NCBI GenBank assembly: GCA_964461535.1 | Contig: CAYWUY010000027.1 | Coordinates: forward strand, 1 to 38,802 | Source: Flavipsychrobacter sp964461535 | GTDB taxonomy: Bacteria; Bacteroidota; Bacteroidia; Chitinophagales; Chitinophagaceae | Length of the DNA stretch: 38,802 nt | Reading direction: 5' to 3' | Shown here: positions 15,768 through 22,616 of the stretch, piece by piece | Position numbering within the stretch: position 1 is the first letter of the stretch | Layout of the letters: each line of letters starts with the position of its first letter | Notes under the pieces: generated by a model | Told to the model about the DNA's origin: nothing | Databases searched by the model: none | Seen by the model: only the letters and a program-made list of their open reading frames with translations | Made by a program: the position numbers and the translations under genes

Positions 15768-16421
15768 ATGCTTAATAAAGAACAGATTGCAAAAAGAATA
15801 GCTCAAGAGTTGCGCGACGGATATTATGTGAACTTGGGTATAGGTATACCTACATTAGTAGCTAACTATATTCCTGAAGGGGTGAATGTAATGCTTCAAA
15901 GTGAAAATGGTTTATTGGGTATGGGGCCTTTCCCTTTTGAGGGCGAAGAGGATCCAGATTTGATAAATGCCGGTAAGCAAACTATAACTACATTGCCGGG
16001 TTCAGCATTTTTTGATAGTGCTATGAGCTTTGGTATGATACGCGCAGGTAAAGTAGACCTTACTGTATTAGGAGCTATGGAAGTTGCTGATAATGGAGAT
16101 ATAGCTAACTGGAAAATTCCTGGTAAGATGGTAAAAGGCATGGGTGGTGCTATGGATTTAGTGGCAGCAGCAAAAAATATTATTGTAGCTATGCAGCATA
16201 CTAACCCTAAAGGCGAAAGCAAATTGTTGGGCAAATGCACACTGCCATTAACTGGTGTAGGCTGTGTACGAAAAATAGTAACTGATTTGGGCGTTTTTGA
16301 TGTAACCCCCGATGGGTTTAAGTGTATTGAGTATGCTCCTGGAGTGACAATAGATGAGATAAAAGCTAAAACCGCCGGCAGACTTGTGATAGCAGATGAT
16401 GTGAAAGAAATGAGTGTATAA
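15768..16421 (+). CDS. scoB: 3-oxoacid CoA-transferase subunit B
   Basis: 217 residues, the normal beta-subunit length. The catalytic glutamate that forms the glutamyl-CoA thioester is Glu46 in MLQSENGLLGMGPFP. Other family segments are VNLGIGIPTLVANYIPEGV, GKVDLTVLGAMEVADNGDIA and MGGAMDLVAAAKN. It partners the preceding subunit A gene in one operon that ends at the strong hairpin at 16442-16482. Confidence 0.95.
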   Translation: MLNKEQIAKRIAQELRDGYYVNLGIGIPTLVANYIPEGVNVMLQSENGLLGMGPFPFEGEEDPDLINAGKQTITTLPGSAFFDSAMSFGMIRAGKVDLTVLGAMEVADNGDIANWKIPGKMVKGMGGAMDLVAAAKNIIVAMQHTNPKGESKLLGKCTLPLTGVGCVRKIVTDLGVFDVTPDGFKCIEYAPGVTIDEIKAKTAGRLVIADDVKEMSV

Positions 16422-16441
16422 AAAGATATTACTGATATATA

Positions 16442-16482
16442 AAAACAATTAAGGAGGCCAAAATAGCCTCCTTAATTGTTTT
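16442..16482. terminator. Bidirectional terminator with 17-base perfect stem
   Basis: Arms 16442-16458 and 16466-16482 pair without mismatch around a 7-base loop. The ends are A-rich and T-rich, so it works both ways between convergent scoB and the T9SS cargo gene. Confidence 0.85.
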
Positions 16483-16500
16483 ATAAGATTAGCCTAGCTG

Positions 16501-17466
16501 TTATTTAGCTATAGCTACTTTGCCATTTTGTACTGCAACGCCTGACATGTTGCTAATAATGTAGCTGTAGTTTCCTGAAGGTAATGCGCTGATGTCAATA
16601 CCTGTTTTGCCATCTATAGTAGCAGTAGCAACTACACGACCATCATTTGCAATAAGTTTACAGATATAGCTGCTGTAGTTGTTAGCTTCTACATAAAGCA
16701 TGTCATTAGCCGGATTAGGGTAAACTTTTACAACTTTACTATTAGCCAATGTTTGTACCGATTGAGGCTCAGTAACCATAGTTACATCGTCAACAAATAA
16801 AGTAGAACCTTCAGCCATAGATGCCCCACCGCTGCTAGCAAATGTAATGCGTAAGGTATCTACATTAATAGAAGTGGTTGTATAGGTCATATTAGCTGTT
16901 ACCTGAACCCAGCCTGTGGTAGCGGTAATAGGAATGCCTCCCAAACCAAATGTAGTATCAGCACCATCATACTTGCCCAATGCTTGTATAGTTAGGCTTG
17001 CAGTGTCGCTGCCAGATGCCGGTTGATAGTTAACCCATGCACTTACAGATACTACTCTTTCAGTAACAGGAGTTCCGCCGGTTTGGTAGAAATCAACTGT
17101 ACCTGAAAGCATATCTATTATAACGTGGTTTTCGCAATTAGATAATGTTCCAGGGAAGATGCCTAATGTATCTTGATCCTTAGTAACCAATTTGGCAGAA
17201 TAGGTTCCGCCATGTACTGTGGTAGAATCTTTAAATAATTGCGTTTGCCACACAGAAGGGTCAATGCTTAATAGCGTACCAATTGATTGTCCTGTAGCAA
17301 TAATTAATGAGTCTGAACCGTACCAAGAAATAGGAGCGCGAACAATCTTAGGTAATAAAGAACCCGCTGAATCTGTTCTCCAGCTTTCTAGACCGGCATT
17401 TGCAATTTGCGCATTGGCAATGTTACCTACAGTAAGTGCTGTGATAAATAGTAGAAGTTTTTTCAT
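16501..17466 (-). CDS. Secreted protein with carbohydrate-binding-like domain and T9SS sorting domain
   Basis: 321 residues. The signal peptide (MKKLLLFITALTVGNIANA) is followed by Gln20. Residues about 22-230 look like a beta-sandwich of the PCMD / CBM-like type seen in many Bacteroidota surface proteins: NAGLESWRTDSAGS, WYGSDS, HGGTYSAKLVTKD, VSVSAWVNYQPASGSD, GWVQVTANMTYT, STLFVDDVTM. A glycan ligand is only a guess. The C-terminal 75 residues (KVVKVYPNPANDMLYVEA through SALPSGNYSYII) are a type A T9SS sorting domain. It is a single gene ending at the shared 17-base-stem terminator. Confidence 0.8.
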   Translation of the reverse strand: MKKLLLFITALTVGNIANAQIANAGLESWRTDSAGSLLPKIVRAPISWYGSDSLIIATGQSIGTLLSIDPSVWQTQLFKDSTTVHGGTYSAKLVTKDQDTLGIFPGTLSNCENHVIIDMLSGTVDFYQTGGTPVTERVVSVSAWVNYQPASGSDTASLTIQALGKYDGADTTFGLGGIPITATTGWVQVTANMTYTTTSINVDTLRITFASSGGASMAEGSTLFVDDVTMVTEPQSVQTLANSKVVKVYPNPANDMLYVEANNYSSYICKLIANDGRVVATATIDGKTGIDISALPSGNYSYIISNMSGVAVQNGKVAIAK

Positions 17467-17497
17467 ATAGAAAATGGATATTTAATTGGGAGTTAAA

Positions 17498-17965
17498 TTA
17501 CAAATTTTTTAAACAATTATTGATTGCTGTGAAGTTGGGAAGTTCGCCCGGGTTTTCCAGTACTTCGGCATATCTCACAATGCCATCTTTATCTACAACG
17601 AATGCTGAGCGTTTGGCTACCCCTTTCATATCTAAAATCCAATCTTCATATATACATTCATATGCACGTGCAGCATCGCGGTTGAAATCGCTAAGAAGAG
17701 GGAATGTTAGGCTTTGTTCTTGTTTAAACTTTCCTAAAGAGAAAATAGAGTCGATAGAAATACCCAAAACTTGTGCGTTAACACCATTGTAAAAAGCTAA
17801 ATTGTCTCTTACTGAGCAAAGTTCTGTAGTGCAGGTGCCTGTAAAAGCAAGTGGGAAAAATAGCAACACTACATTTTTTCCTCTATATGCACTTAGTGCA
17901 ACTTCGTTTTTGTCTGTATCACGCAATTTAAAATCAGGAGCAGTTTGTCCAAGTTGTATAGCCAT
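17498..17965 (-). CDS. AhpE/BCP-like peroxiredoxin
   Basis: The frame opens at 18004, but ATG 17965 gives the family N-terminus MAIQLGQTAPDFKLRD (155 residues). The peroxidatic Cys45 lies in FFPLAFTGTCTTELC, the same number and context as in M. tuberculosis AhpE; Cys50 is a possible resolving Cys. It should reduce peroxides in the cytoplasm. A TAnnTTTG box at 17982-17989 supports the short start and excludes translation from 18004. It is divergent from the diiron ferritin-like gene, 79 bases between the two starts, hinting at shared oxidative-stress control. Confidence 0.9.
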   Translation of the reverse strand: MAIQLGQTAPDFKLRDTDKNEVALSAYRGKNVVLLFFPLAFTGTCTTELCSVRDNLAFYNGVNAQVLGISIDSIFSLGKFKQEQSLTFPLLSDFNRDAARAYECIYEDWILDMKGVAKRSAFVVDKDGIVRYAEVLENPGELPNFTAINNCLKNL

Positions 17966-17981
17966 TATTATTAATTTTATG

Positions 17982-17989
17982 CAAAAATA
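17982..17989 (-). promoter_or_regulatory. -7 box of the AhpE-like gene, overlapping a small palindrome
   Basis: TATTTTTG on the minus strand is an exact TAnnTTTG match ending 16 bases before the ATG at 17965. A 13-base palindrome with AATAG and CTATT arms (17986-17998) overlaps its upstream edge and could be an operator. Confidence 0.42.
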
Positions 17990-18029
17990 GATTCTATTCA
18001 ACATATCGCGAAATAAAATGCCGTTACCC

Positions 18030-18037
18030 TACCTTTG
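18030..18037 (+). promoter_or_regulatory. -7 box that fixes the start of the diiron protein gene
   Basis: TACCTTTG is an exact TAnnTTTG match ending seven bases before the ATG at 18045. Transcription from it would begin at about 18042-18044, so the in-frame ATG at 18018 would not be on the mRNA and the message would be nearly leaderless. Confidence 0.42.
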
Positions 18038-18044
18038 CCACGAA

Positions 18045-18659
18045 ATGAATCAGCAAGAACAATTAAGAAAGGTATTGCACGAAATAGTACCTAATAATGA
18101 GTTGCACGGTAAGTGGTTGAATAGCTTATCTATGATGGAAAATACCGGTGCTAGAAAGATTTCTAAGTTTGAGCATCCTATACTTACCGACATTGTAATA
18201 TTAAAGCATGCAGCTGAAGAGGCTAGACATGCTTACTTCTTAAAGAAATTGATAGGTAAGCTAGAGGGGGTATCTTGCCCTGATTATTCTCATCCTTATT
18301 TGTTAGCACCTGTTCAAAGTCATCATTACTTGCACATGCTAGATGTTGAGGTGTGCAGATATTTAAAAGATACGCTTGGCTTAGTAGGAAGAGCATTAAA
18401 GCATGGGGCATACTTGCTGGTAACTTATGCTATAGAAGTGAGGGCAGACATGCTGTATGGTATTTATCAAGAAGCATTGACACACTATGGCTCTAAAGTG
18501 AATGTAAAATCTATAATAGCTGAAGAGGAAGGTCACCTAGCTGAAATGCAGCGTATGCTAGTAGATTTTAGTGCAGAGTGGGAAAAGCTGGCAAAAGAGG
18601 TATGTGAAATAGAGGATAGATTATTTATGCAGTGGATAGCTGCTATAAGTAATAACTAA
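18045..18659 (+). CDS. Uncharacterised ferritin-like diiron protein
   Basis: 204 residues from ATG 18045; an in-frame ATG at 18018 is disfavoured because a promoter-like box lies between. The protein is all-helical and shows the ferritin-like diiron ligand pattern: Glu32 (MENTGARK), Glu59-x-x-His62 (AAEEARHAYFL), Glu131 (TYAIEVRADMLY) and Glu161-x-x-His164 (IAEEEGHLAEM). It is not a recognisable rubrerythrin (no rubredoxin-like Cys centre), Dps or bacterioferritin. Related diiron folds act as peroxidases, oxygenases or oxygen scavengers; which applies here is unknown. The divergent neighbour is an AhpE-like peroxiredoxin, which favours an oxidative-stress role. A strong terminator follows. 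Confidence 0.75.
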   Translation: MNQQEQLRKVLHEIVPNNELHGKWLNSLSMMENTGARKISKFEHPILTDIVILKHAAEEARHAYFLKKLIGKLEGVSCPDYSHPYLLAPVQSHHYLHMLDVEVCRYLKDTLGLVGRALKHGAYLLVTYAIEVRADMLYGIYQEALTHYGSKVNVKSIIAEEEGHLAEMQRMLVDFSAEWEKLAKEVCEIEDRLFMQWIAAISNN

Positions 18660-18680
18660 ATGTAATTATAACAGTATATG

Positions 18681-18710
18681 ACGGCCTGCCTCACTGGGCA
18701 GGCCGTTGTT
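18681..18710 (+). terminator. GC-rich terminator of the diiron protein gene
   Basis: 10-base perfect arms (18681-18690 and 18697-18706) with a 6-base loop, followed by TGTTTAT, 22 bases after the stop codon. Confidence 0.75.
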
Positions 18711-18775
18711 TATATATCACTGTTAAAAAAATACAAAATCAGTATCAGGTACTATTTCATAAAAAGCCACAAGAT

Positions 18776-18783
18776 TAAATTTG
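18776..18783 (+). promoter_or_regulatory. -7 box upstream of batB
   Basis: TAAATTTG is an exact TAnnTTTG match. It would give an untranslated leader of roughly 70 bases before the batB ATG at 18862. A TTTC in place of TTTG lies near the -33 position. Confidence 0.38.
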
Positions 18784-18861
18784 CCACAATGAGAGACTAT
18801 CTATTTAGTTAGGCAGTTTTTTGGGAAGTATTATAAAAGAATATTTTAGTTGTAGTATACT

Positions 18862-19872
18862 ATGTATAGGTTTCAGGAAATATCACACCTTTATGCGCTT
18901 GCTATTGTGCCTATATTGGTAGCGCTTTTTTTGTGGGTAATCTATTGGCGTAAAAAGCGAATGGAAAATTTGGGGTCGCCAAATGTAGCCATGCAGCAAG
19001 TTCTAGGGTATATTAAAGGACGACTTACTACCAAGGTAGTACTGATATTATTAGCCTTAAGTTTATTAATAATAGGATGGGCAAATTTGCAAAGTGGAGA
19101 TAGTGTAGATAAGGTGGAGCGTAAGGGGGTAGATGTGGTAATAGCATTAGATGTAAGTAAGAGTATGTTAGCTACAGACTTACAGCCTAATAGGCTTACC
19201 AGGGCTAAGCAAATGATAATGGCCCTAACCGACAAAATGCGAAACGATAGAGTAGCTTTTATTTTATTTGCTGGTAAGTCCTATTTGCAAGTGCCTCTCA
19301 CATCAGATTATAGCGCTATTAAAATGATGGTACAGAATGCCACTCCTTCTATGGTGCCAACACAGGGTACTGTAATAGGTGATGCTATAGAGATGGCCAT
19401 GCAATCATTCTCGCAAAATGAGAAAAAATACAAGTCACTTATTATTATATCTGATGGTGAAGACCATGATGAAAAAGCAACCCAGTTGGTGCAGCAAGCT
19501 GCAGAACAAGGAATAATTATACACACTGTAGGTGTGGGTTCGGCTGAAGGTGCCACTCTAATAGATCCTGAAACAAACCAGCCTAAGTTAGATGAAAACG
19601 GGAATCCGGTTATAACTAAGCTCAACGAGGATGAACTTAGAGCGCTAGCCTCAGCCGGCAGAGGTAGTTATAGTCAGCTTCGTAATGCAGAGGAAGTAGC
19701 AGATAAGTTGATAGCTAGCCTTGAAGGTATGGAGCAGAAAAATTTAGGTTCAGTTGTATATACAGACTTCACAAGCTACTTCCAGTATTTTATAGCACTA
19801 GCAATTGTGTTATTAGTGGTAGAAGCTCTTATTCCGGGTGCGCGCTTTAGTAAGCCACAAGCAACTAAATAA
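18862..19872 (+). CDS. batB: BatB-type von Willebrand factor A membrane protein
   Basis: 336 residues: a membrane helix at about 9-28, a second at about 57-73, a VWA domain at about 88-285 and a C-terminal helix at about 308-328. The metal-ion-dependent adhesion site is complete: Asp97-x-Ser99-x-Ser101 (ALDVSKSMLATDLQPNRLTR), Thr170 region (TQGTV) and Asp198 (IISDGED). The motif wording is that of BatB of the Bacteroides aerotolerance (Bat) operon, which helps cells survive oxygen and envelope stress. A batC-like gene follows 29 bases later. The usual moxR, DUF58, batA, batD and batE partners are not adjacent, since terminators bracket the pair. Confidence 0.88.
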   Translation: MYRFQEISHLYALAIVPILVALFLWVIYWRKKRMENLGSPNVAMQQVLGYIKGRLTTKVVLILLALSLLIIGWANLQSGDSVDKVERKGVDVVIALDVSKSMLATDLQPNRLTRAKQMIMALTDKMRNDRVAFILFAGKSYLQVPLTSDYSAIKMMVQNATPSMVPTQGTVIGDAIEMAMQSFSQNEKKYKSLIIISDGEDHDEKATQLVQQAAEQGIIIHTVGVGSAEGATLIDPETNQPKLDENGNPVITKLNEDELRALASAGRGSYSQLRNAEEVADKLIASLEGMEQKNLGSVVYTDFTSYFQYFIALAIVLLVVEALIPGARFSKPQATK

Positions 19873-19901
19873 TTTTTTAAAACGATTACATAACTGAGTA
19901 T

Positions 19902-20402
19902 ATGGTATACGGCAGATTAATAACACTGGTATTGGTGATTTTAGGACTTAGCTCAATGAGTGCTAATGCACAAGTGAAAAAGTTATTGCAGGAAGGCAAT
20001 AAGCTATATGAGCAAAAGAAGTATGCTGCTGCTACTAATAATTATCTAAAAGCCTTACAAAAAGACCCTAATAATACTGCGGGTATGTTTAATTTGGGTA
20101 ATGCATTGTATCAAAAACAAAGTTTTGACTCTTCGAGAAAAATAATGAAGACTACTGCAGAAATGCTAAAAGATAAAAATGGTAAAGCTGCAGCCAACTA
20201 TAATATAGGTAATAGCTACATGGCAGAAAAAAAATGGGAGGATGCCGTAACAGCATATAAGCAAGCTCTGAGAAATAATCCGCAAGATGCTGACGCTAAG
20301 TATAATCTTGCTTATGCGCAGCAAATGCTAAAAAAGCAAAATGGTGGTGGCGGTAAAAATCAGGATAAGAATAAAGACAAACAACAACAGCAGCAGCAAT
20401 AA
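19902..20402 (+). CDS. batC: BatC-like TPR protein, cut short by an in-frame stop
   Basis: 166 residues before a TAA at 20400-20402. A signal peptide ends SANA|Q24. Tetratricopeptide repeats span about 25-140, for example KLYEQKKYAAATNNYLKALQ, NNTAGMFNLGNALYQKQSF, and AKYNLAYAQQML. A Gly/Lys/Gln-rich tract follows, and the stop falls inside it (CAG CAG CAG CAA TAA). The same frame continues to 20633 with a BatC-like C-terminus, so the original gene was probably 243 codons. The product should be periplasmic and work with BatB. The truncated protein keeps the TPR domain and may still function. Confidence 0.8.
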   Translation: MVYGRLITLVLVILGLSSMSANAQVKKLLQEGNKLYEQKKYAAATNNYLKALQKDPNNTAGMFNLGNALYQKQSFDSSRKIMKTTAEMLKDKNGKAAANYNIGNSYMAEKKWEDAVTAYKQALRNNPQDADAKYNLAYAQQMLKKQNGGGGKNQDKNKDKQQQQQQ

Positions 20403-20633
20403 AAAAAAGAGAACGATAAAAAGGATAAACAGGATCAACAACAACAACAGCAACAACAAGATAAAAATGATAAGGATGACAAGCAAGATAAACAACCGCA
20501 AAGTCAACCTAGTAAGCTAACTAAAGAGCAAGCCGATCAGCTATTAAATGCTTTGCAACAAGAAGAGAAAAAGCTACAAGACAAGATGAAAAAAGAGAAA
20601 GGTGTTCCTATGAAGTTGCAAAAAGATTGGTAA
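20403..20633 (+). pseudogene. Detached C-terminal part of batC, in frame after the stop
   Basis: Reading on in the batC frame from 20403 gives 76 more codons ending at TAA 20631-20633: a Lys/Asp/Gln-rich tract, then LTKEQADQLLNALQQEEKKL and GVPMKLQKDW. This ending looks like a normal BatC C-terminus and is undamaged. The only lesion is the TAA at 20400, one base change from CAA, AAA or GAA. It may be a recent nonsense mutation, a sequencing error or a read-through site. Confidence 0.65.
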
Positions 20634-20663
20634 CATCATACATCGATGAGAATATTTTTAGTG

Positions 20664-20694
20664 AGGAGCTCAAATAAAAAATGAGCTCCTTTTT
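20664..20694 (+). terminator. Terminator of the batB-batC unit
   Basis: 9-base perfect arms (20664-20672 and 20682-20690) with a 9-base loop, followed by TTTT, 30 bases after the intact batC end at 20633. Its position suggests the operon still ends at 20633 rather than at the early stop. Confidence 0.75.
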
Positions 20695-20778
20695 AATGAA
20701 TGAAATTCACAAATGCAATAGCTGATAGAATTGTTTGTCAACATCATTTGAATTGAATGTGGATAACTTTGGTGTTCA

Positions 20779-20796
20779 TGAAAAAATATTTTTTCA
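20779..20796. repeat. 18-base perfect AT-rich palindrome
   Basis: TGAAAAAAT and ATTTTTTCA meet with no spacer. It lies between the batC terminator and the hairpin at 20856-20883, upstream of a near-consensus -7 box (TAATATTG, about 20813-20820). It may be an operator or simply A/T-tract sequence. Confidence 0.35.
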
Positions 20797-20855
20797 AGGA
20801 AGATTTTCTTTATAATATTGTGGTAGGGATTGTACTTACTAACCCATCCTTATAG

Positions 20856-20890
20856 AGTCCGGCAGCCACAACCTCGCCGGACTTTTCTTT
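20856..20890 (+). terminator. Terminator-like hairpin ahead of the pseudouridine synthase gene
   Basis: 8-base GC-rich arms (20856-20863 and 20876-20883) enclose a 12-base loop and are followed by TTTCTTTT. No gene ends just upstream, so it closes either a short RNA or an untranslated leader of the gene starting at 20932. Confidence 0.6.
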
Positions 20891-20931
20891 TAAAAGCCTT
20901 ACTGGGCGCATCTTTCAGCGTTATTCATATC

Positions 20932-21522
20932 ATGTATAGCTACTATCTTTTTTACAAACCATATCAGGTGATGTCTCAGTTTTCATCAGAAGGAGATAAA
21001 AAAACGCTCGCTGATTTTTTTCAAGGTATACCTAAAGATGTATATCCCGTTGGTAGATTAGATTATGATAGCGAAGGCTTGTTGTTACTTACTAACGATA
21101 AGAGTTTAACGCATATACTACTAGATCCTAAACAAGCACACACACGCACCTATTATGTACAAGTAGATGGAGCAATTACAAAAGATGCAATAGCGAAGTT
21201 GACTAAAGGTGTACAGATTTATATTGATGGAAAGCTACACACAACAAGGCCTGCAATAGCTGCTATACTTTCTGAAGAGCCTATACTGCCCGATAGAAAT
21301 CCTCCGATAAGGTATAGAAAAGATATACCCACATCGTGGATATCGTTACAGTTGACAGAGGGAAAGAATAGACAAGTAAGACGCATGACTGCTGCAGTAG
21401 GTTTTCCTACTCTAAGGCTGGTAAGATGGAGTATTGGCAATTTAACTGCGCAAGGCATGCAGCCTGGTTCTTATCGTATGTTAGAGCAAAATGAGGTAAG
21501 GCAATTACTTGTGAAAGGGTAA
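20932..21522 (+). CDS. rluE: rRNA pseudouridine synthase, RluE/RsuA family
   Basis: The open frame extends to a TTG at 20830, but the upstream part crosses a terminator hairpin. ATG 20932 gives the family start MYSYYLFYKPYQVMSQFSS (196 residues), so I chose it. The catalytic Asp44 lies in PVGRLDYDSEGLLLLTND. The C-terminal motif LTEGKNRQVRRMTAAVGFPT and LVRWSIGNL are typical. There is no N-terminal S4 domain, as in RluE, which modifies U2457 of 23S rRNA in E. coli; the exact target here is inferred from that family. The gene is preceded by a possible leader or small RNA and followed by hairpins at 21529-21552. Confidence 0.88.
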   Translation: MYSYYLFYKPYQVMSQFSSEGDKKTLADFFQGIPKDVYPVGRLDYDSEGLLLLTNDKSLTHILLDPKQAHTRTYYVQVDGAITKDAIAKLTKGVQIYIDGKLHTTRPAIAAILSEEPILPDRNPPIRYRKDIPTSWISLQLTEGKNRQVRRMTAAVGFPTLRLVRWSIGNLTAQGMQPGSYRMLEQNEVRQLLVKG

Positions 21523-21528
21523 AAAATA

Positions 21529-21552
21529 GGCCACACTTAAAAAAGTGTAGCC
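21529..21552. terminator. Hairpin after the pseudouridine synthase gene
   Basis: 10-base arms (21529-21538 and 21543-21552) with one mismatch and an AAAA loop. The better T-run is on the minus strand (TATTTTTTAC), so it may also stop pirin transcripts. Confidence 0.5.
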
Positions 21553-21597
21553 CTACATATTTAACTCACACATTATTCTATTTGTTGTTAGGGTATA

Positions 21598-21647
21598 TAC
21601 AGTTAACAGTTTCTCTTTGCAAAATTCAACACTGTGTGTTAACTGTA
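21598..21647. repeat. Inverted repeat with 11-base arms between convergent genes
   Basis: TACAGTTAACA (21598-21608) and its reverse complement (21637-21647) enclose 28 bases. It could form a long-looped hairpin or bind a protein at the two GTTAAC cores. No T-run follows, so it is not an obvious terminator. Confidence 0.4.
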
Positions 21648-21677
21648 CTAGCTTGCTATGTTAAGCCTCTATGAAGT

Positions 21678-22397
21678 TTACCATTTTAGTGGTACTTCAT
21701 ATATTAGTACATCACTGGTAGCTACCGCATCAAGCGTTAGTGTACTTGTCTCCGTAATGCCGGCAGCATCTTTGCTGTTTAGTACTTGTCCGTTAGCATT
21801 TATATTGCCGTCTATAAGAAATACATATACGCCATGATTGCTACTATGCAAGTTGTGTGTTACAGACTTGCCAGCTTCAAGTGTTACTCTGTATATCCAT
21901 GCATCTTGATGAATTTTCAATCCCTCATCGTTATTGTCTATTGGTGATACTAGAGTTTGTAATTTATTTATGCGGTCTTCAGGTGCAAATCTTGTTTGGT
22001 CATACCTTGGCGTAACATTTCCTTTATTAGGAAAAATCCATGATTGTAAAACGTTCACAGGTTCTTTATGAGAATGATTGACTTCACTATGGTAAATACC
22101 TGAGCCGGCACTCATTACCTGCACCTCGTTGGGAACGATAGTTTGTGTATGTCCCATACTGTCTTTATGAGCTAGCTCTCCGCTGAGTATTATGGTTATA
22201 ATTTCCATATTGTCGTGCGGATGTGTAGAGAAGCCCATAGACGGAGCCACTATATCATCGTTAAGTACACGCAAAGCACCAAAGTGAACTTTGCTCTTAT
22301 CTTGAAAACTTGCGAAGCTAAAAGAGTGACGTGCATTAAGCCATCCGTGGTTGGCGTGTCCTCTTTCGTTGGCCGGATGAAAAATGATATTTGACAT
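21678..22397 (-). CDS. Pirin family bicupin protein
   Basis: ATG 22397 (MSNIIFHPANERGHANHGWL, 239 residues) is the family-like start; the longer frame to 22475 adds an unlikely hydrophobic tail. The N-terminal cupin has the metal ligands of human pirin: His59 and His61 (STHPHDNMEII), His103 and Glu105 (SGIYHSEVNHS). The C-terminal cupin is more divergent and metal-free looking. Bacterial pirins include quercetin 2,3-dioxygenases (YhhW) and regulators of pyruvate metabolism, so the exact activity here is open. It is a single gene, convergent with the pseudouridine synthase. Confidence 0.88.
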   Translation of the reverse strand: MSNIIFHPANERGHANHGWLNARHSFSFASFQDKSKVHFGALRVLNDDIVAPSMGFSTHPHDNMEIITIILSGELAHKDSMGHTQTIVPNEVQVMSAGSGIYHSEVNHSHKEPVNVLQSWIFPNKGNVTPRYDQTRFAPEDRINKLQTLVSPIDNNDEGLKIHQDAWIYRVTLEAGKSVTHNLHSSNHGVYVFLIDGNINANGQVLNSKDAAGITETSTLTLDAVATSDVLIYEVPLKW

Positions 22398-22566
22398 AAA
22401 AATGATTTTCCTTTGATAAATGTATATACATATATTCAAATGCAGTGCCAAAATGAATAACTGACAGAATAGCATGTGTACTTGTTGACATGTTTAGAGG
22501 ATACTATCAGGTAACTATAAGCAGCTCTTGTTTTTTAAACAAGCTATTATTTAACAAAATTGAATA

Positions 22567-22595
22567 TTTGTAGAATGCAGTAATTCTTAACTTTA
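22567..22595 (+). promoter_or_regulatory. Predicted promoter of the M1 aminopeptidase gene
   Basis: TTTG at 22567-22570 and TAACTTTA at 22588-22595 are spaced by 17 bases. The -7 box matches TAnnTTTG except in the last base. It ends 21 bases before the ATG at 22617. Confidence 0.35.
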
Positions 22596-22616
22596 GCAGT
22601 TACAAACTGAAAATTC

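Noticed and set aside
15896..16240. Open frame opposite scoB
   Set aside because: Complement of a conserved enzyme, with no independent evidence.
18018..18044. Nine-codon N-terminal extension of the diiron protein
   Set aside because: It lies over a -7 promoter box and adds residues unlike the rest; ATG 18045 fits better.
20341..20470. CAG/CAA repeat tract as a mobile or CRISPR-like repeat
   Set aside because: It is coding low-complexity sequence (Gln/Lys/Asp-rich) in the batC frame, with no regular repeat-spacer pattern.
20830..20931. 34-codon N-terminal extension of the pseudouridine synthase from TTG
   Set aside because: It crosses a terminator-like hairpin, and the family starts at the YYLFYKPY segment.
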